Shown in pieces: positions 25,335-35,582 of a stretch of 46,369 bases of DNA. The notes beneath the pieces are model-generated. The model was not told the DNA's origin. It saw only the letters and a program-made list of their open reading frames with translations, and searched no databases. The translations under genes were made by a program, and so were the position numbers. Numbering within the stretch: the first letter of the stretch is position 1; the number at the start of each line of letters is the position of its first letter. The DNA is taken from the NCBI RefSeq assembly GCF_000980875.1, contig NZ_LAYO01000083.1:1-46369 (forward strand), in the 5' to 3' direction. This DNA comes from Leucobacter sp. Ag1. GTDB lineage: Bacteria > Actinomycetota > Actinomycetes > Actinomycetales > Microbacteriaceae.

Positions 25335-25340
25335 ACTCTA
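25335..25340 (-). promoter_or_regulatory. -10 hexamer of the leaderless winged-helix gene
   Basis: TAGAGT, six bases, ATG 25328. It lies in the 42-base gap after the OYE gene, giving the winged-helix gene its own promoter. Confidence 0.6.
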
Positions 25341-25370
25341 GGGGCGCCCACCGACATCGGGGAGGGACAG

Positions 25371-26453
25371 TCAGAAGCGGGCCCGCCAGTACTGCCGGGG
25401 GACGAGCGCGTCCGCGCCCGGGGCGCGCAGTTCGTGCGCCCAGCGCAGCGGCAGGTGCGGATCCCGCAGCAGTGCGCGTCCGAGCAGCACCACGTCCGCC
25501 TGACCGGTCGCGAGGATCCCCTCGGCCTGCGCCGCCTCGGTGATGAGGCCGACCGCTCCCGTCGGGATCCCTCCTTCGCGCACGGCTGCGGCGCAGTGCA
25601 CCTGGTACGAGGGGCCGACCGGGATCGGTGCGCTCGGCGCGTTGCCGCCCGTGGAGCAGTCGACGAGATCGGCTCCGTCCTCGGCGATCCACACGGCGAC
25701 CTGCTGCGCCTCGTGCAGCTCGAAGCCGCCGGGGATCCAGTCGGTCGCCGAGATCCGCACCAGGACCGGGAGCTCGGGGTGCTCGGCGCGGACGGCGCCG
25801 ACCACCTCGCGCAGCAGGCGCGCCCGGTTCTCGAGCGATCCGCCGTACGCGTCGGTGCGGAAGTTCGAGAGCGGCGAGAGGAACTGGTGCAGCAGGTACC
25901 CGTGCGCCGCGTGGATCTCGACGGCGTCGAGTCCGGCGCGCACCGCCCGCGAGGCCGCGTCGACGAACGCGCGCACCAGGCCGGGCAGCTCGTCGGAGTC
26001 GAGCGCCCGGGGTTCCGCGAGGTCGTCGAAGGCGACGGCGGACGGCGCGACGGTCGGCCAGCCGCCCGCGCTCACCGGAACCGAGCCCTCGGGACCGCCG
26101 GGCATCCAGGGGTGGGTCGAGGCCTTGCGCCCCGCGTGGCCGAGCTGCACGGCGAGCTTCGCACCGTACCCGTGCACGATCTCGGCGAGGCGCGCAAACG
26201 CGGCCTCTTGCGCGTCGTTCCAGAGTCCGAGGCAGAACGGCGAGATGCGGCCCTCGGGCACCACGCCGGTCGCCTCCATGATTACCATCCCGGCTCCGCC
26301 GCGCGCCAGCCCGCCGAGGTGCGCGAGGTGCCAGTCGGTCGGCATGCCGTCCTGCGCATCGGCGGAGTACTGGCACATGGGGGAGACCCAGAGGCGGTTG
26401 CGCACCTCGGTGTCGCGCAGGCGGAGGGGACGGAAGAGCAGGGGATCGGCCAT
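25371..26453 (-). CDS. Old Yellow Enzyme, YqjM-like NADPH:flavin oxidoreductase
   Basis: 360-residue FMN-dependent TIM-barrel ene-reductase that reduces activated C=C bonds of electrophiles and is often linked to oxidative or electrophile stress. Marks of the YqjM/thermophilic-like class are [10 protein letters not shown] (Cys redox sensor), [34 protein letters not shown], the substrate pair [30 protein letters not shown], and the phosphate loop with VGLITEA and [14 protein letters not shown] 26453 gives the family N-terminus [25 protein letters not shown] hexamer lies eight bases upstream, so the leader is very short at most. Divergent from the DUF2130 gene. Confidence 0.93.
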   Translation of the reverse strand: MADPLLFRPLRLRDTEVRNRLWVSPMCQYSADAQDGMPTDWHLAHLGGLARGGAGMVIMEATGVVPEGRISPFCLGLWNDAQEAAFARLAEIVHGYGAKLAVQLGHAGRKASTHPWMPGGPEGSVPVSAGGWPTVAPSAVAFDDLAEPRALDSDELPGLVRAFVDAASRAVRAGLDAVEIHAAHGYLLHQFLSPLSNFRTDAYGGSLENRARLLREVVGAVRAEHPELPVLVRISATDWIPGGFELHEAQQVAVWIAEDGADLVDCSTGGNAPSAPIPVGPSYQVHCAAAVREGGIPTGAVGLITEAAQAEGILATGQADVVLLGRALLRDPHLPLRWAHELRAPGADALVPRQYWRARF

Positions 26454-26553
26454 GGTCAGCGAGCGTACTCCGGTCCCGAGTGTCCGATGGCGGAGGGATC
26501 TGCCAGGCTGGACGCGTCCCGCCCGATGGCACCCGCGAGAAAGGATCGGCGCG

Positions 26554-27876
26554 ATGCACGAGATCAAGTGCCCGCACTGCGGCAAGGCGTTCACGGTCGA
26601 CGAGGCCGGGTACGCCGAGATCCTCAAGCAGGTGCGCGACGCCGAGTTCGAGCGGCAGCTGCTCGAGCGGCTCGAACTCGCCGAGCAGGACAAGGCGAAC
26701 GCCCTCGAACTCGCCGGGGAGCGCGCAGCGGGCGACCTGCAGCGGGCCGAAGCGGCGAAGGACGCCGAGATCCAGGCGCTGCGGGCGAAAGTCGACGCCG
26801 GTGAGGCCGCGCGGCAGCTCGCGGTGTCCGAGGCGCGCGCTGCGCTCGAAAAGGAACTGACCGAGCTGCGGGCCAGGGTGTCGGGGGCCGAACTCGCGCA
26901 GAAGCTCGCGGTGAGCGAGGCCGTCGGCGCGGTCGAGAAGCAGCGCGACGAACTGCGCAACGGACTGGACCGGGCCGCGCTCGAGAAGGAGCTCGCCGAG
27001 AAGTCGATGCAGGAACGATTCGCGGTGCAGCTGAAGGACCGCGATGACCAGATCGAGCGGCTGCGCGACCTGAAGGCGCGGCTCTCGACCAAGATGATCG
27101 GCGAGACGCTCGAGCTCCACTGCGAGAACACCTTCAACCAGTTCCGGGCGATGGCGTTCCCGAACGCCTACTTCGAGAAGGACAACGACGCCCGCACCGG
27201 CAGCAAGGGCGACTACATCTTCCGCGACTTCGACGCGACGGGCATCGAGGTCGTCTCGATCATGTTCGAGATGAAGAACGAGGCCGACGAGACCGCCACG
27301 AAGCACAAGAACACCGACTTCCTGAAGGAGCTCGACAAGGATCGCCGCGAGAAGGGCTGCGAGTACGCGGTGCTCGTCTCGCTGCTCGAGCCCGAGAGCG
27401 AGCTCTACAACGCCGGTATCGTCGACGTCTCGCATCTCTACCCCAAGATGTACGTGATCCGGCCGCAGTTCTTCCTCCCGCTCATCACGCTGCTGCGCAA
27501 CGCCGCGCTGAACGCGCTGCAGTACAAGGCCGAACTCGAGCAGGTGCGCGCGCAGAACATCGACATCACCCACTTCGAGGAGCACCTCGAGACCTTCAAG
27601 GACGCGTTCGGGCGCAACTACGACCTCGCCTCGCGGCAGTTCCAGGAGGCGATCAAGCGCATCGACACCTCGATCGCCGAGATGCAGAAGGTCAAGGACA
27701 ACCTGCTGAAGTCCGAGAACAACCTGCGCCTCGCGAACGACAAGGCGCAGGGCGTTACCATCAAGAGGCTCACGCGGGGCAACCCGACCATGCAGGCGAG
27801 ATTCGCCGAGCTCGAGCAGTCGACGTCCGCGGCGGTGCCGTCCGCACCGGACCAAAAGGAGAATTCCGACACATGA
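26554..27876 (+). CDS. DUF2130 protein: CxxC, long coiled coil and EXK nuclease-like domain
   Basis: 440 residues of the DUF2130 family (PF09903). N-terminal [10 protein letters not shown] has one CxxC. Residues about 25-185 are a charged, heptad-rich coiled coil. The C-terminal domain contains [10 protein letters not shown] (Asp near 219) and, about 20 residues later, FEMKNE (Glu/Lys near 239 and 241): the spacing and character of a PD-(D/E)XK nuclease active site. The following segments [24 protein letters not shown] and [23 protein letters not shown] complete the alpha/beta core. Nuclease activity is inference; the family's function is not established. ATG 26554 follows AAAGGA. The stop overlaps the helicase start by four bases (ATGA), so the two proteins are made together. 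Confidence 0.9.
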   Translation: MHEIKCPHCGKAFTVDEAGYAEILKQVRDAEFERQLLERLELAEQDKANALELAGERAAGDLQRAEAAKDAEIQALRAKVDAGEAARQLAVSEARAALEKELTELRARVSGAELAQKLAVSEAVGAVEKQRDELRNGLDRAALEKELAEKSMQERFAVQLKDRDDQIERLRDLKARLSTKMIGETLELHCENTFNQFRAMAFPNAYFEKDNDARTGSKGDYIFRDFDATGIEVVSIMFEMKNEADETATKHKNTDFLKELDKDRREKGCEYAVLVSLLEPESELYNAGIVDVSHLYPKMYVIRPQFFLPLITLLRNAALNALQYKAELEQVRAQNIDITHFEEHLETFKDAFGRNYDLASRQFQEAIKRIDTSIAEMQKVKDNLLKSENNLRLANDKAQGVTIKRLTRGNPTMQARFAELEQSTSAAVPSAPDQKENSDT

Positions 27877-30497
27877 GCCTGCAGCAGGCCCTCGCCGCGG
27901 TGCGCGAGAACGGCGGCGACGCCGAGGAGGCGTTCGCGGCGTTCGAAGAGTGGGCGCTCGAGGAGCGCGGCCTCAGCCTCTACCCCGCCCAGGAGGAGGC
28001 CGTGCTCGGCATCACCCTCGGCAGCAACGTGATCCTCGCGACCCCCACCGGTACCGGCAAGTCGCTCGTCGCGATCGGCGCGCACTTCATCGCCGTCGCC
28101 GAGGGCCGGCGGACCGTCTACACCGCCCCGATCAAGGCGCTCGTGAGCGAGAAGTTCTTCGACCTCGTCGGCATCTTCGGCGCCGAGAACGTCGGAATGG
28201 TCACCGGCGACACCGCCATCAACGCCGACGCCCCGATCCTGTGCTGCACGGCCGAGATCCTCGCGAACCTCGCGATCCGCGACCGCGACGTCGACAACCC
28301 GGAGGCCGGCGGCATCACCCAGGTGGTGATGGACGAGTTCCACTACTACGCCGACCCCGACCGCGGCTGGGCCTGGCAGGTGCCGCTGCTGCTCATGCAC
28401 GACGCGCAGTTCCTGCTGATGTCGGCGACGCTCGGCGACGTCACCGCGCTCGCCGCGGACCTGAGCGAGGCGACCGATCGCGATACCGCGCTGGTCACCG
28501 GCGTCGAACGCCCCGTTCCGCTGAGCTTCAGCTACGAGGTCGCGCCCGTGCACGAGGTCGTCGAGCAGCTCATCGCCGATCGCGAGACCCCCGCCTACCT
28601 CGTGCACTTCAATCAGTCGCACGCGGTCGAGCAGGCGCAGGCGCTCGCCTCGATCAGGATCGTGGATCGCGCGGGGCGCGACGAGATCGCCGCCGCGATC
28701 GGCGACTTCCGGTTCTCGACCGGGTTCGGCACGACGCTCTCGCGGCTCGTCCGCTCGGGCATCGGCGTGCACCACGCGGGCATGCTGCCGCGCTACCGGC
28801 GCCTCGTCGAACAGCTCGCGCAGCGCGGCCTGCTCCGCATCATCTGCGGAACCGACACGCTCGGAGTCGGCATCAACGTGCCGATCCGCACGGTCGTGCT
28901 CACCGCGCTGACCAAGTTCGACGGCGAGAAGATGCGCCGCCTCTCGGCCCGCGAGTTCCACCAGATCGCCGGTCGCGCCGGTCGCGCCGGCTACGACACC
29001 GAGGGCGACGTGATCGCGCTCGCGCCCGAGCACGAGATCGAGAACGCCCGCGCGGTCGCGAAGGCCGCGGCGAAGGCGGCCGACGGCAAGGGCGGCAAGA
29101 AGGCGAAGCCGGTCAAGAAGAAGGCGCCGCCGCAGGGCTTCGTCGCGTGGAGCGAGCAGACCCTCGACAAGCTCATCGCGTCCGAACCCGAACCGCTCGT
29201 CAGCCGCATGCGGGTCACGCACTCGATGGTGCTCGGCGTCATCGGCCGCGGCGAGGAATGGGAGGGCGAGGCCCTCAACACGATGCAGATGCTGATCTTC
29301 GACAGCCATGAGCCGCGGGCCGCCCAGTTCGCGCACGCGCGCACCGCGCTCGAGATCTTCCGCACCCTCCGAAACGGCGGCATCGTCGAGGTGCGCGAGC
29401 ACGTCGACCCGGCCACAGGCGAGACCCGGCGCCTCCTCGGCCTCACCATCGACCTGCAGGCGAACTTCGCCCTGAACCAGCCGCTGTCGCCGTTCGCGCT
29501 CGCCGCCATCGAGCTGCTGGATCCCGATTCGGCCACCTATTCGCTCGACGTCATCTCGATCATCGAGGCGACGCTCGAGGATCCGCGGCAGATCCTGCGC
29601 GCGCAGGAGCACCGCGCCCGCGGCGAAGCGGTCGCGGCGATGAAGGCCGAGGGCATCGAGTACGACGAGCGGATGGAGCGGCTCGAGCAGATCACGCACC
29701 CGCAGCCGCTCAAGGAGCTGCTCGACGAGGCGTACGAGGCCTATACGGCCGAGGTGCCGTGGGCGCGCGACTACCGGCTGAGCCCCAAGACCGTGGTGCG
29801 GGACATGATCGAGCGCGGCTTCGGATTCCGCGACCTGGTCTCCTTCTACGGGCTGGGCCGGGCCGAGGGCGGCGTGCTGCGCTATCTCTCCGACGCGTTC
29901 CGCGCCATCGAACGGACGGTGCCCGAGCAGTCGAAGACCGAGGAGCTCGACGAACTGATCGACTGGCTCGGCGAGCTCGTCCGCCAGGTGGATTCGAGCC
30001 TGATCGACGAGTGGGAGGAGCTCGCGCACCCGGACGCGGCGGCTCACGAGGCCGCGGAGCGCGCCTCCGCGGAGGGCCCCGTCGCGCCTCCTGCCATGCG
30101 ATCGCTGCTCGGCAACGAGCGGGCCTTCCTGGTCATGATCCGCGGTGCGCTGTTCCGCCGGGTCCAGGCCGCCGCCTTCGAACGCTACGACGAGCTCGCG
30201 GAGCTCGACGGGCCCGGCGGCTTCGGCGAGGATCGCTGGCGCGATGCGCTCGACGGGTACTTCACCGAGTACGAGGAGATCGGGGTCGACGCCGACGCGC
30301 GCGCCGCGAACCTGCTGCAGATCGACCGCGGATCCGAGGCCGTGGGCGAGGGGGTCTGGCGGTTCCGCCAGGTGCTGCTCGACCCCGCGGGCGACCGCGA
30401 CTGGGGCATCGAGGGCGTCGTCGACCTCGGCGAATCCGAGTCCGAGGGCGAACCGGTGATCCGTGTGGAGCGCGTCGGACCGCTGTCTGGAGTCTGA
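27873..30497 (+). CDS. SKI2-like DEAD/DEAH-box helicase with DUF3516 C-terminus
   Basis: 874-residue superfamily 2 helicase. Motif I is ATPTGTGKS, Ia is [15 protein letters not shown] is DEFHYYAD (a DEFH variant), III is SATLGD, V is [10 protein letters not shown] and VI is [12 protein letters not shown], all within about residues 30-400. A lysine-rich insertion ([16 protein letters not shown]) follows motif VI. The C-terminal half (about 430-874) is the actinobacterial DUF3516 domain, with [18 protein letters not shown] and [21 protein letters not shown]. Such proteins are thought to unwind RNA or DNA. Coupled by ATGA overlap to the DUF2130 gene, making a nuclease-like plus helicase unit. 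No ribosome-binding site is needed beyond coupling. Confidence 0.92.
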   Translation: MSLQQALAAVRENGGDAEEAFAAFEEWALEERGLSLYPAQEEAVLGITLGSNVILATPTGTGKSLVAIGAHFIAVAEGRRTVYTAPIKALVSEKFFDLVGIFGAENVGMVTGDTAINADAPILCCTAEILANLAIRDRDVDNPEAGGITQVVMDEFHYYADPDRGWAWQVPLLLMHDAQFLLMSATLGDVTALAADLSEATDRDTALVTGVERPVPLSFSYEVAPVHEVVEQLIADRETPAYLVHFNQSHAVEQAQALASIRIVDRAGRDEIAAAIGDFRFSTGFGTTLSRLVRSGIGVHHAGMLPRYRRLVEQLAQRGLLRIICGTDTLGVGINVPIRTVVLTALTKFDGEKMRRLSAREFHQIAGRAGRAGYDTEGDVIALAPEHEIENARAVAKAAAKAADGKGGKKAKPVKKKAPPQGFVAWSEQTLDKLIASEPEPLVSRMRVTHSMVLGVIGRGEEWEGEALNTMQMLIFDSHEPRAAQFAHARTALEIFRTLRNGGIVEVREHVDPATGETRRLLGLTIDLQANFALNQPLSPFALAAIELLDPDSATYSLDVISIIEATLEDPRQILRAQEHRARGEAVAAMKAEGIEYDERMERLEQITHPQPLKELLDEAYEAYTAEVPWARDYRLSPKTVVRDMIERGFGFRDLVSFYGLGRAEGGVLRYLSDAFRAIERTVPEQSKTEELDELIDWLGELVRQVDSSLIDEWEELAHPDAAAHEAAERASAEGPVAPPAMRSLLGNERAFLVMIRGALFRRVQAAAFERYDELAELDGPGGFGEDRWRDALDGYFTEYEEIGVDADARAANLLQIDRGSEAVGEGVWRFRQVLLDPAGDRDWGIEGVVDLGESESEGEPVIRVERVGPLSGV

Positions 30498-30663
30498 CCC
30501 CGCGCAGCGCGCGCCTCCGCACCGCGAACGGCGCATTGCGCGTCCTGACGCGATCCTATGCACCTGCTGCGAGATTCCCTGCACCCCTTGGCAGCGCAGC
30601 ACGGACGCGTGAAGATATCTCCAACCGCGGATCCGACCGCCGCGGGCGGATCCGGGGGGACCG

Positions 30664-31959
30664 ATGGTCGAAGAGAGACTGCAGCGCGTGCTCGTCATCG
30701 TCGGGACGCGGCCGGAAGCCATCAAGATGATCCCGGTGATCCGGGCGCTCGACGACGGCGGCCGGATCCGCCCGGTCGTCATCTCGACCGGGCAGCACAC
30801 CGAGATGGTGCGCGAGCTGTTCGAGGCGCAGGGGAAGCGGATCGACGCCGACCTGCGCGTCGCGGATCCCGTGCGCGATCCCGACTCGGGCGAGGACCGG
30901 CGGCCCACGCTCAACGAGATGGTCGCCCGGGTGATCACGGGGATCGACCGGATCTGGCGGGTGCAGGCCGTGCCCGAGCGCAACCGCTCCGACGGCCGAC
31001 GCGGCCCGGACGGGGCGCTCGCCTGCCTCGTGCACGGCGATACGAGCTCAGCGGCAGCGGCGGCGCTCGCCGCGTTCAACCTGCAGCTCCCGGTCGTGCA
31101 CGTCGAGGCGGGGCTGCGCACCTCGAACCTGCTGTCGCCGTTCCCCGAGGAGGGCAACCGTCAGCTCATCTCGCGCATCGCGGGCCTGCACTTCGCGCCG
31201 ACCGGGACGAATCGCGAGAACCTGCTGGCCGAGCAGATCGACGACGACCGGATCGTCGTGACGGGCAACACCTCCATCGACATGCTCGAGTGGGCGACGC
31301 GGCAGCCGCTCGACTTCGGGCCGGGCCTCGAGGAGCTCACCGCGGATCCCGACGCCCCGTTCGTGCTCGTCACCGCGCACCGCCGCGAGAACTGGGGGAG
31401 CGGTCTCGACCGCATCGCCGCGGGCGTGCGCGCGCTCGCCGAGCGGTTCCCCGAGGTCCGCTTCGTGGTGCCCCTGCACCCGAATCCCGTCGCCCGCCGC
31501 CCGTTGCAGGCCGCGCTCGCGGAGCTGCCCAACGCGCGGCTCGTCGAGCCGCGCGGCTACGTCGCATTCGCGCACCTCATGGATCGGGCGCTGTTCGCGC
31601 TGACGGACTCCGGCGGAGTGCAGGAGGAGGCGCCGGCGCTGGGCACCCCCGTGCTCGTCACGCGGGACACGACGGAGCGGGGCGAGGGCGTCGAGGCGGG
31701 GACGCTCGTGCTCGTCGGCACGGATCCCGAGCGGATCCTGGCGGAGGGAAGCGCACTGATCGAGAATCCGGCGATGCGCGCCGAGCGCGGATCCCGGCGG
31801 AACCCCTACGGCGACGGCACCGCGTCGGAACGGATCGCGCGGATCCTCGACGCGGTGTTCAGCGATGATCCCGGAGCGATGAGCGCGCGTGAGCGGGACG
31901 TGCGCGCGGGCGTGCGCCGCCGCCTCGGACTCCCGGATCCGATCGAGGGCGGCGCGTGA
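30664..31959 (+). CDS. wecB: UDP-N-acetylglucosamine 2-epimerase (non-hydrolysing)
   Basis: 431-residue cytoplasmic epimerase converting UDP-GlcNAc to UDP-ManNAc for cell-wall teichoic or other surface polymers. Signatures are VIVGTRPEAIKMIPVI at the N-terminus, VISTGQHTEMV, CLVHGDTSSAAAAALAAF, VHVEAGLRTSNLLSPFPEEGNRQ, TAHRRENWGSG and DSGGVQEEAPALGTPVLVTR with the UDP-binding residues. The protein is longer than E. coli WecB (376) through inserts after residues 75 and near the end. ATG 30664 follows a G-rich tract. The stop overlaps the GTG of the glycosyltransferase gene (GTGA), so they form one operon for surface polysaccharide. Confidence 0.94.
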   Translation: MVEERLQRVLVIVGTRPEAIKMIPVIRALDDGGRIRPVVISTGQHTEMVRELFEAQGKRIDADLRVADPVRDPDSGEDRRPTLNEMVARVITGIDRIWRVQAVPERNRSDGRRGPDGALACLVHGDTSSAAAAALAAFNLQLPVVHVEAGLRTSNLLSPFPEEGNRQLISRIAGLHFAPTGTNRENLLAEQIDDDRIVVTGNTSIDMLEWATRQPLDFGPGLEELTADPDAPFVLVTAHRRENWGSGLDRIAAGVRALAERFPEVRFVVPLHPNPVARRPLQAALAELPNARLVEPRGYVAFAHLMDRALFALTDSGGVQEEAPALGTPVLVTRDTTERGEGVEAGTLVLVGTDPERILAEGSALIENPAMRAERGSRRNPYGDGTASERIARILDAVFSDDPGAMSARERDVRAGVRRRLGLPDPIEGGA

Positions 31960-33434
31960 GCGGCGGGGTCGGCCCGGCGCTGCTCCTGCCGGTGGTCGTC
32001 GCACCCGCCTCGCTGCAGGACGAGATCGACCGCACGGCCTACGCCATGGCGCACCTGTTCGACGGCTCGCCCCCGTGGTGCCAGCCCGTCTTCGTCGTCG
32101 CGCTGGCGCTGATCCTGGTCTCGGTGCTGTCGACGCTGGTCCTCGGCAACCGATCCCGCAGCGAGGGGCGGCGCGAGCGCGACGACGATCGGGACCTGCC
32201 GGAGCTCGACGAGTCGGATTTCCTCTGGGTGTTCGTCGTGCCCGCGCTCAACGAGGAGGTGACGATCGCGGACTCCGTGGGACGGTTGGCCGATGTGGAG
32301 GTGCGCAATCGGGTGATCCTCGTGATCGACGACGGATCCGACGACCGTACGGGGGAGATCCTCGCGGGACTCGACCTGCCCGAGCTCACCGTGCTGACGC
32401 GCGTGCCGCCCGAGGCCCGCGAGGGGAAATCGGAGGCGCTGAACGCGGCCTGGCGGCACCTGCACGAGCGGGTGCTGCGGACCGGCCGGTGGGCGGATTG
32501 GCCGGTCGAGCGAGTGATCTTCACGATCGTCGATGCCGACGGGCGCCTGGATCCGCGTGCCGGACGCGTGAGCTGGCACTTCCGCGATCCCGAGGTGGGC
32601 GGTGTGCAGTCGCTCGTGCGCATCTACAACCGGACGACCCCGCTCACCTGGGCTCAGGACGTCGAGTTCGGGGTGTTCGGCAACCTGCTGCAGCGCGGGC
32701 GGATGGCGTGGGGCACGGCGAACATGGGCGGGAACGGCCAGTTCAACCGGCTCGCGGCGCTCGACAGCGTGGCCGTGCGCGACGACCGCGGACGCCTCGG
32801 CCCCTGGCGGGCGGGCCGCCTCACCGAGGATCAGGACATCGGGCTCCGTCTCCTGCACGCCGGTTGGCGCGGAGAGCAGGCCCGCAGCATCACCGTCTCG
32901 CAGCAGGGGCTCAACTCGCTGCGCATGCTCTACCGGCAGCGCACACGGTGGGCGCAGGGCGGTTAGCAGGTGATCGACCTCGCCGGGGCGGTGCTGCGCG
33001 ACAGATCGCACGGGATCATGGCCAAGCTGAGCCAGCTCTGGTACCTCGCGACGCCGATCGTGCAGGCGTGGGTGGGGCTCTCGGTGGTGCTCAGCATCGT
33101 GTTCCTCATCACCGGGCAGGTGCGACCGCACTGGACCATCATCATGGCCGTGCTGTTCTACCTGTTCACGGCGGTGCCCGGCATCATCGGCGTGCTGCAC
33201 GCGCGCCACGGGCGCCGAGTGCGAGACATCCTCGTCGACCTGCTGATCGCGCACGGCTACCTGATCTACTCCTGGATCATCTACCCGGTGGTCTACCGAG
33301 CGCTGTTCCGGCAGCTGTTCGGGGTCCGGTCCTGGGTGAAGACCAAGCGCGAGGCGCTGAGCGACGCGGACGACTCCGCTCCGCCCGGGGAGATGGGCGA
33401 GATCGGCGGCCCCTCGGGCGCACCCGCGCGGTAG
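31956..33434 (+). pseudogene. Family 2 membrane glycosyltransferase interrupted by an in-frame amber codon
   Basis: One open frame of 492 sense positions broken only by TAG at 32964-32966 (codon 337). N-terminal part: one membrane helix (about 45-65), then the GT-A fold with VPALNEEVTIA, VIDDGSDDRTG, VDADGRLDPRAG (DxD), GGNGQFNR, TEDQDIGLRL and QxxRW (RQRTRWAQGG). The TAG follows at once, where relatives commonly have Trp; TGG to TAG is one base change (G to A at 32965). The same frame continues with QVIDLAGAVLRD and four membrane helices (for example VGLSVVLSIVFLITGQV, LIAHGYLIYSWIIYPVVY) to the stop at 33432. As written, translation stops before the membrane-embedded C-terminus, or an independent product starts at GTG 32970. 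Coupled to wecB (GTGA). True lesion, sequencing error or readthrough cannot be told apart here. Confidence 0.88.
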
Positions 33435-33480
33435 CGCGCGAGGATCGCCCGAGGGCGTCCGGGTCGGCCGGGTCGCCCGA

Positions 33481-33846
33481 TCAGAGCCCGATGAAGCGGA
33501 ACACGGCGACGAACAGCGAGGCCGCGAGCAGCACGATGTTCATGCCGATCGCCTTGGCGTCGTCGTGGCGCACGTGCCAGACGATGGCGAGCACCATCAC
33601 GATCGCGAGTCCGGTCGCGGCGAGGGGCGTGAGCACGGGCAGGATCCCGGTGAGCTGCGGCAGGATCAGGCCGATGCCGCCGAGCGCCTCGGCGAGCCCG
33701 ACGAGCTTCACACCCGTGGGGGAGTAGTCGTTCACCCAGGCCATCTTCTCGGCCAGCTTCTCCTTCGGCGTCGACATCTTCGCGATGCCGGCCATGAGGA
33801 AGAGCGCGGCGAGCAGGCCGGAGACGATCCAGAGGGCGATCTGCAT
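33481..33846 (-). CDS. DoxX-family membrane protein
   Basis: 121-residue protein with about four membrane helices, matching the DoxX/DUF4870-like small oxidoreductase-associated family: QIALWIVSGLLAALFLMAGIAKM at the start, then VGLAEALGGIGLILPQLTG with the family Glu, LAATGLAIVMVLAIVWHVRHDD, and a final helix NIVLLAASLFVAVFRFIGL. ATG 33846 lies six bases after AAAGGA. The gene is divergent from the Ppx/GppA gene and convergent with the glycosyltransferase. No clear partner is encoded nearby. Confidence 0.88.
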   Translation of the reverse strand: MQIALWIVSGLLAALFLMAGIAKMSTPKEKLAEKMAWVNDYSPTGVKLVGLAEALGGIGLILPQLTGILPVLTPLAATGLAIVMVLAIVWHVRHDDAKAIGMNIVLLAASLFVAVFRFIGL

Positions 33847-33938
33847 GGGAGTCCTTTCGAGAACCGTGCGATGCGCGCGCATCGGCACCGCGGGTGCAAC
33901 CCGGAACCGCCCCGCGCTATTCCGGACGGCGGCGGCAC

Positions 33939-33944
33939 TATGCT
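33939..33944 (+). promoter_or_regulatory. -10 hexamer of leaderless ppx/gppA
   Basis: TATGCT with exactly six bases before ATG 33951; no ribosome-binding site is present in between. Confidence 0.65.
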
Positions 33945-33950
33945 TTCGAC

Positions 33951-34904
33951 ATGCGCCTCGGAGTGATCGACGTCGGATCAAACACCGTCCACCTGCTGGT
34001 GGTGGACGCGCACCCGGGCGCGAGCCCCGTGCCGTATCACTCGCAGCGCTCGGTGCTGCGCCTCATGCGCTACCTCGATTCCGACGGCGCCATCGTCGAA
34101 GAGGGCGTCGTCCGCATCGTCGACGCGATCCGCGAGGCGCGCGACACGGTCGCCGAGATCGGCGTCGACGATCTGATCGCCACCGCCACCTCGGCGATCC
34201 GCGAGGCGGCGAACGGCGAGGAGGTGCTCGCCCGGATCGAGCGCGAGACGGGGATCCGGCTGCGGGTGCTGACCGGCGAGGACGAGGCCCGGATCACGAT
34301 GCTCGCCGTGCGGCGATGGTTGGGCTGGTCGGCGGGCGAGATCCTGCTGTTCGACATCGGCGGCGGCTCGTTCGAGATCGCGCAGGGCGCCGACGAGTAC
34401 CCCGACGTGCAGGTGTCGCTGCCGCTCGGCGCCGGGCGATCCACGATCAATTTTCTGGCCGAGGATCCGCCGCCGCGGGAGGCCGTCTCGCTGCTGCGCG
34501 CCCACGCCCGGGCCGAGTTCACCCGGGTGCGGGAGGAACTCTTCTCGGAGCGGCCGCGCCCCAAGCGCGTCGTCGGCACCTCGAAGACGATCCGTTCGCT
34601 CGCGCGCCTGATCGGTGGCCCGTCCGACCCGATCACGGGCGACCTGGCGCCCCTGCACTACGTCGGTCTGCGCGAGTGGGAGCCGTCGCTGCGCGAGATG
34701 CCGGGCTCGGTGCGCGAGTATCTGCCCGGGATCACGCCCGAGCGCGGCTACCAGATCATGGCGGGGGCGGTCGTGCTGCGCACGGCCATGAAGGTCTTCG
34801 AGGTCGACACCCTCACGATCTCGCCGTGGGCGCTGCGCGAGGGGATCGTGCTGCGGTACATCGATTCGCTCGATAGCCCCGGAGCCGATCCCGTCGAGAG
34901 CTGA
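33951..34904 (+). CDS. Ppx/GppA exopolyphosphatase-family phosphatase
   Basis: 317-residue ASKHA-fold phosphatase, N- and C-lobes only (no C-terminal HD domain), which fits actinobacterial Ppx1-like proteins. Marks are RLGVIDVGSNTVHLLVVD (phosphate 1 loop), IATATSAIREAANGEEVL, VLTGEDEARI (catalytic Glu region), LLFDIGGGSFEIA (phosphate 2 loop), SLPLGAGRSTINFL, RVVGTSKTIRSLARL and ISPWALREGIVLRYID. It hydrolyses polyphosphate or (p)ppGpp-type substrates; which one is not decidable. ATG 33951 is leaderless. A GGAGGG/CCCTCC stem at 34930-34947 may terminate it. Confidence 0.93.
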   Translation: MRLGVIDVGSNTVHLLVVDAHPGASPVPYHSQRSVLRLMRYLDSDGAIVEEGVVRIVDAIREARDTVAEIGVDDLIATATSAIREAANGEEVLARIERETGIRLRVLTGEDEARITMLAVRRWLGWSAGEILLFDIGGGSFEIAQGADEYPDVQVSLPLGAGRSTINFLAEDPPPREAVSLLRAHARAEFTRVREELFSERPRPKRVVGTSKTIRSLARLIGGPSDPITGDLAPLHYVGLREWEPSLREMPGSVREYLPGITPERGYQIMAGAVVLRTAMKVFEVDTLTISPWALREGIVLRYIDSLDSPGADPVES

Positions 34905-34929
34905 GGCGGGGCTGAGGCGGAGCTGAAAC

Positions 34930-34947
34930 GGAGGGGTATCGCCCTCC
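34930..34947 (+). terminator. Possible small terminator after ppx/gppA
   Basis: GGAGGG (34930-34935) and CCCTCC (34942-34947), six-base loop, 26 bases past the stop codon; short and without a T-tract, so weak. Confidence 0.3.
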
Positions 34948-35018
34948 ACAAGCGCGATCCATCCACAGATTCCCGGATCGTGCCCCGCACCCGCCGACCG
35001 GGCGGCAGAGTCGAAGGC

Positions 35019-35468
35019 ATGAGAACTTCAGACTCCCGGCTCGACCCGGAACGCGTCCTCGCCACCGACCACGCCCTTCAGGAGGTCCTGGGCCTCCTGC
35101 TCCGCGAAGCCAACCAGCGGCAGTTCTGGCTGATCTTCCTCGACGGCACGCGGCGCATCGTCGGTCCGCTCATGCCGATGGACGACTACCCGATCAGCCC
35201 CGACGACCCCTCCGAGATCGAAGGACGCGCCGACGACCCGATCATCGATGTGCTGTGGGATCGCATCGGCGAGATCGCCAAGATGGTCGGTGCGGAATCG
35301 CTCGTGCTGGTGTGGGAACGCCGCGGGCCGGCGAAGTTCTCGAACGCCGACCTCAGCTGGGCGCGCGCCTTCTCGGCGGCGACCGCCGACGGCGGGCCGA
35401 CGATCCGCGCGCAGTTCGTGCTGCACAGCGAGGGGATCCGTCAGATCGCCGTCGACGACCTGATCTGA
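35019..35468 (+). CDS. Protein of unknown function (149 residues)
   Basis: Soluble alpha/beta protein: N-terminal helix DPERVLATDHALQEVLGLLLREAN, strands FWLIFLDGTRRIVGPLMPMD and ESLVLVWERRGPAKFSNADLSWARAF, then FVLHSEGIRQIAVDDLI at the end. This layout resembles small actinobacterial proteins related to DNA-repair RadC/JAB-like sensors only vaguely; I do not recognise a family. ATG 35019 has GAAGG directly before it at tight spacing, which leaves the start less certain. Followed by a bidirectional hairpin and the convergent VOC gene. Confidence 0.65.
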   Translation: MRTSDSRLDPERVLATDHALQEVLGLLLREANQRQFWLIFLDGTRRIVGPLMPMDDYPISPDDPSEIEGRADDPIIDVLWDRIGEIAKMVGAESLVLVWERRGPAKFSNADLSWARAFSAATADGGPTIRAQFVLHSEGIRQIAVDDLI

Positions 35469-35539
35469 GGCGCTGCGGCGGCACCCCGATGCGGGAGGGG
35501 GGCGCTGCTCATGCTGAGCGGCGGCCCCTTCCTCGCCCG

Positions 35540-35557
35540 CACCGACACCTGTCGGTG
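35540..35557. terminator. Bidirectional hairpin between convergent genes
   Basis: CACCGAC (35540-35546) and GTCGGTG (35551-35557) with loop ACCT, in the 114-base gap between the 149-residue gene and the VOC gene; it can serve both. Confidence 0.55.
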
Positions 35558-35582
35558 ACTCGTGTCAGTCGGCGGTCTTGCG

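Noticed and set aside
30628-30654. Two CGGATCCG palindromes before wecB as an operator
   Set aside because: CGGATCCG is a very common octamer in such a GC-rich genome, and nothing else supports binding.
32970-33434. Independent 154-residue membrane protein starting at GTG 32970
   Set aside because: It is in the same frame as the upstream glycosyltransferase, one codon past the amber, lacks a ribosome-binding site, and its helices match the missing C-terminus of the enzyme; kept as part of the interrupted gene.
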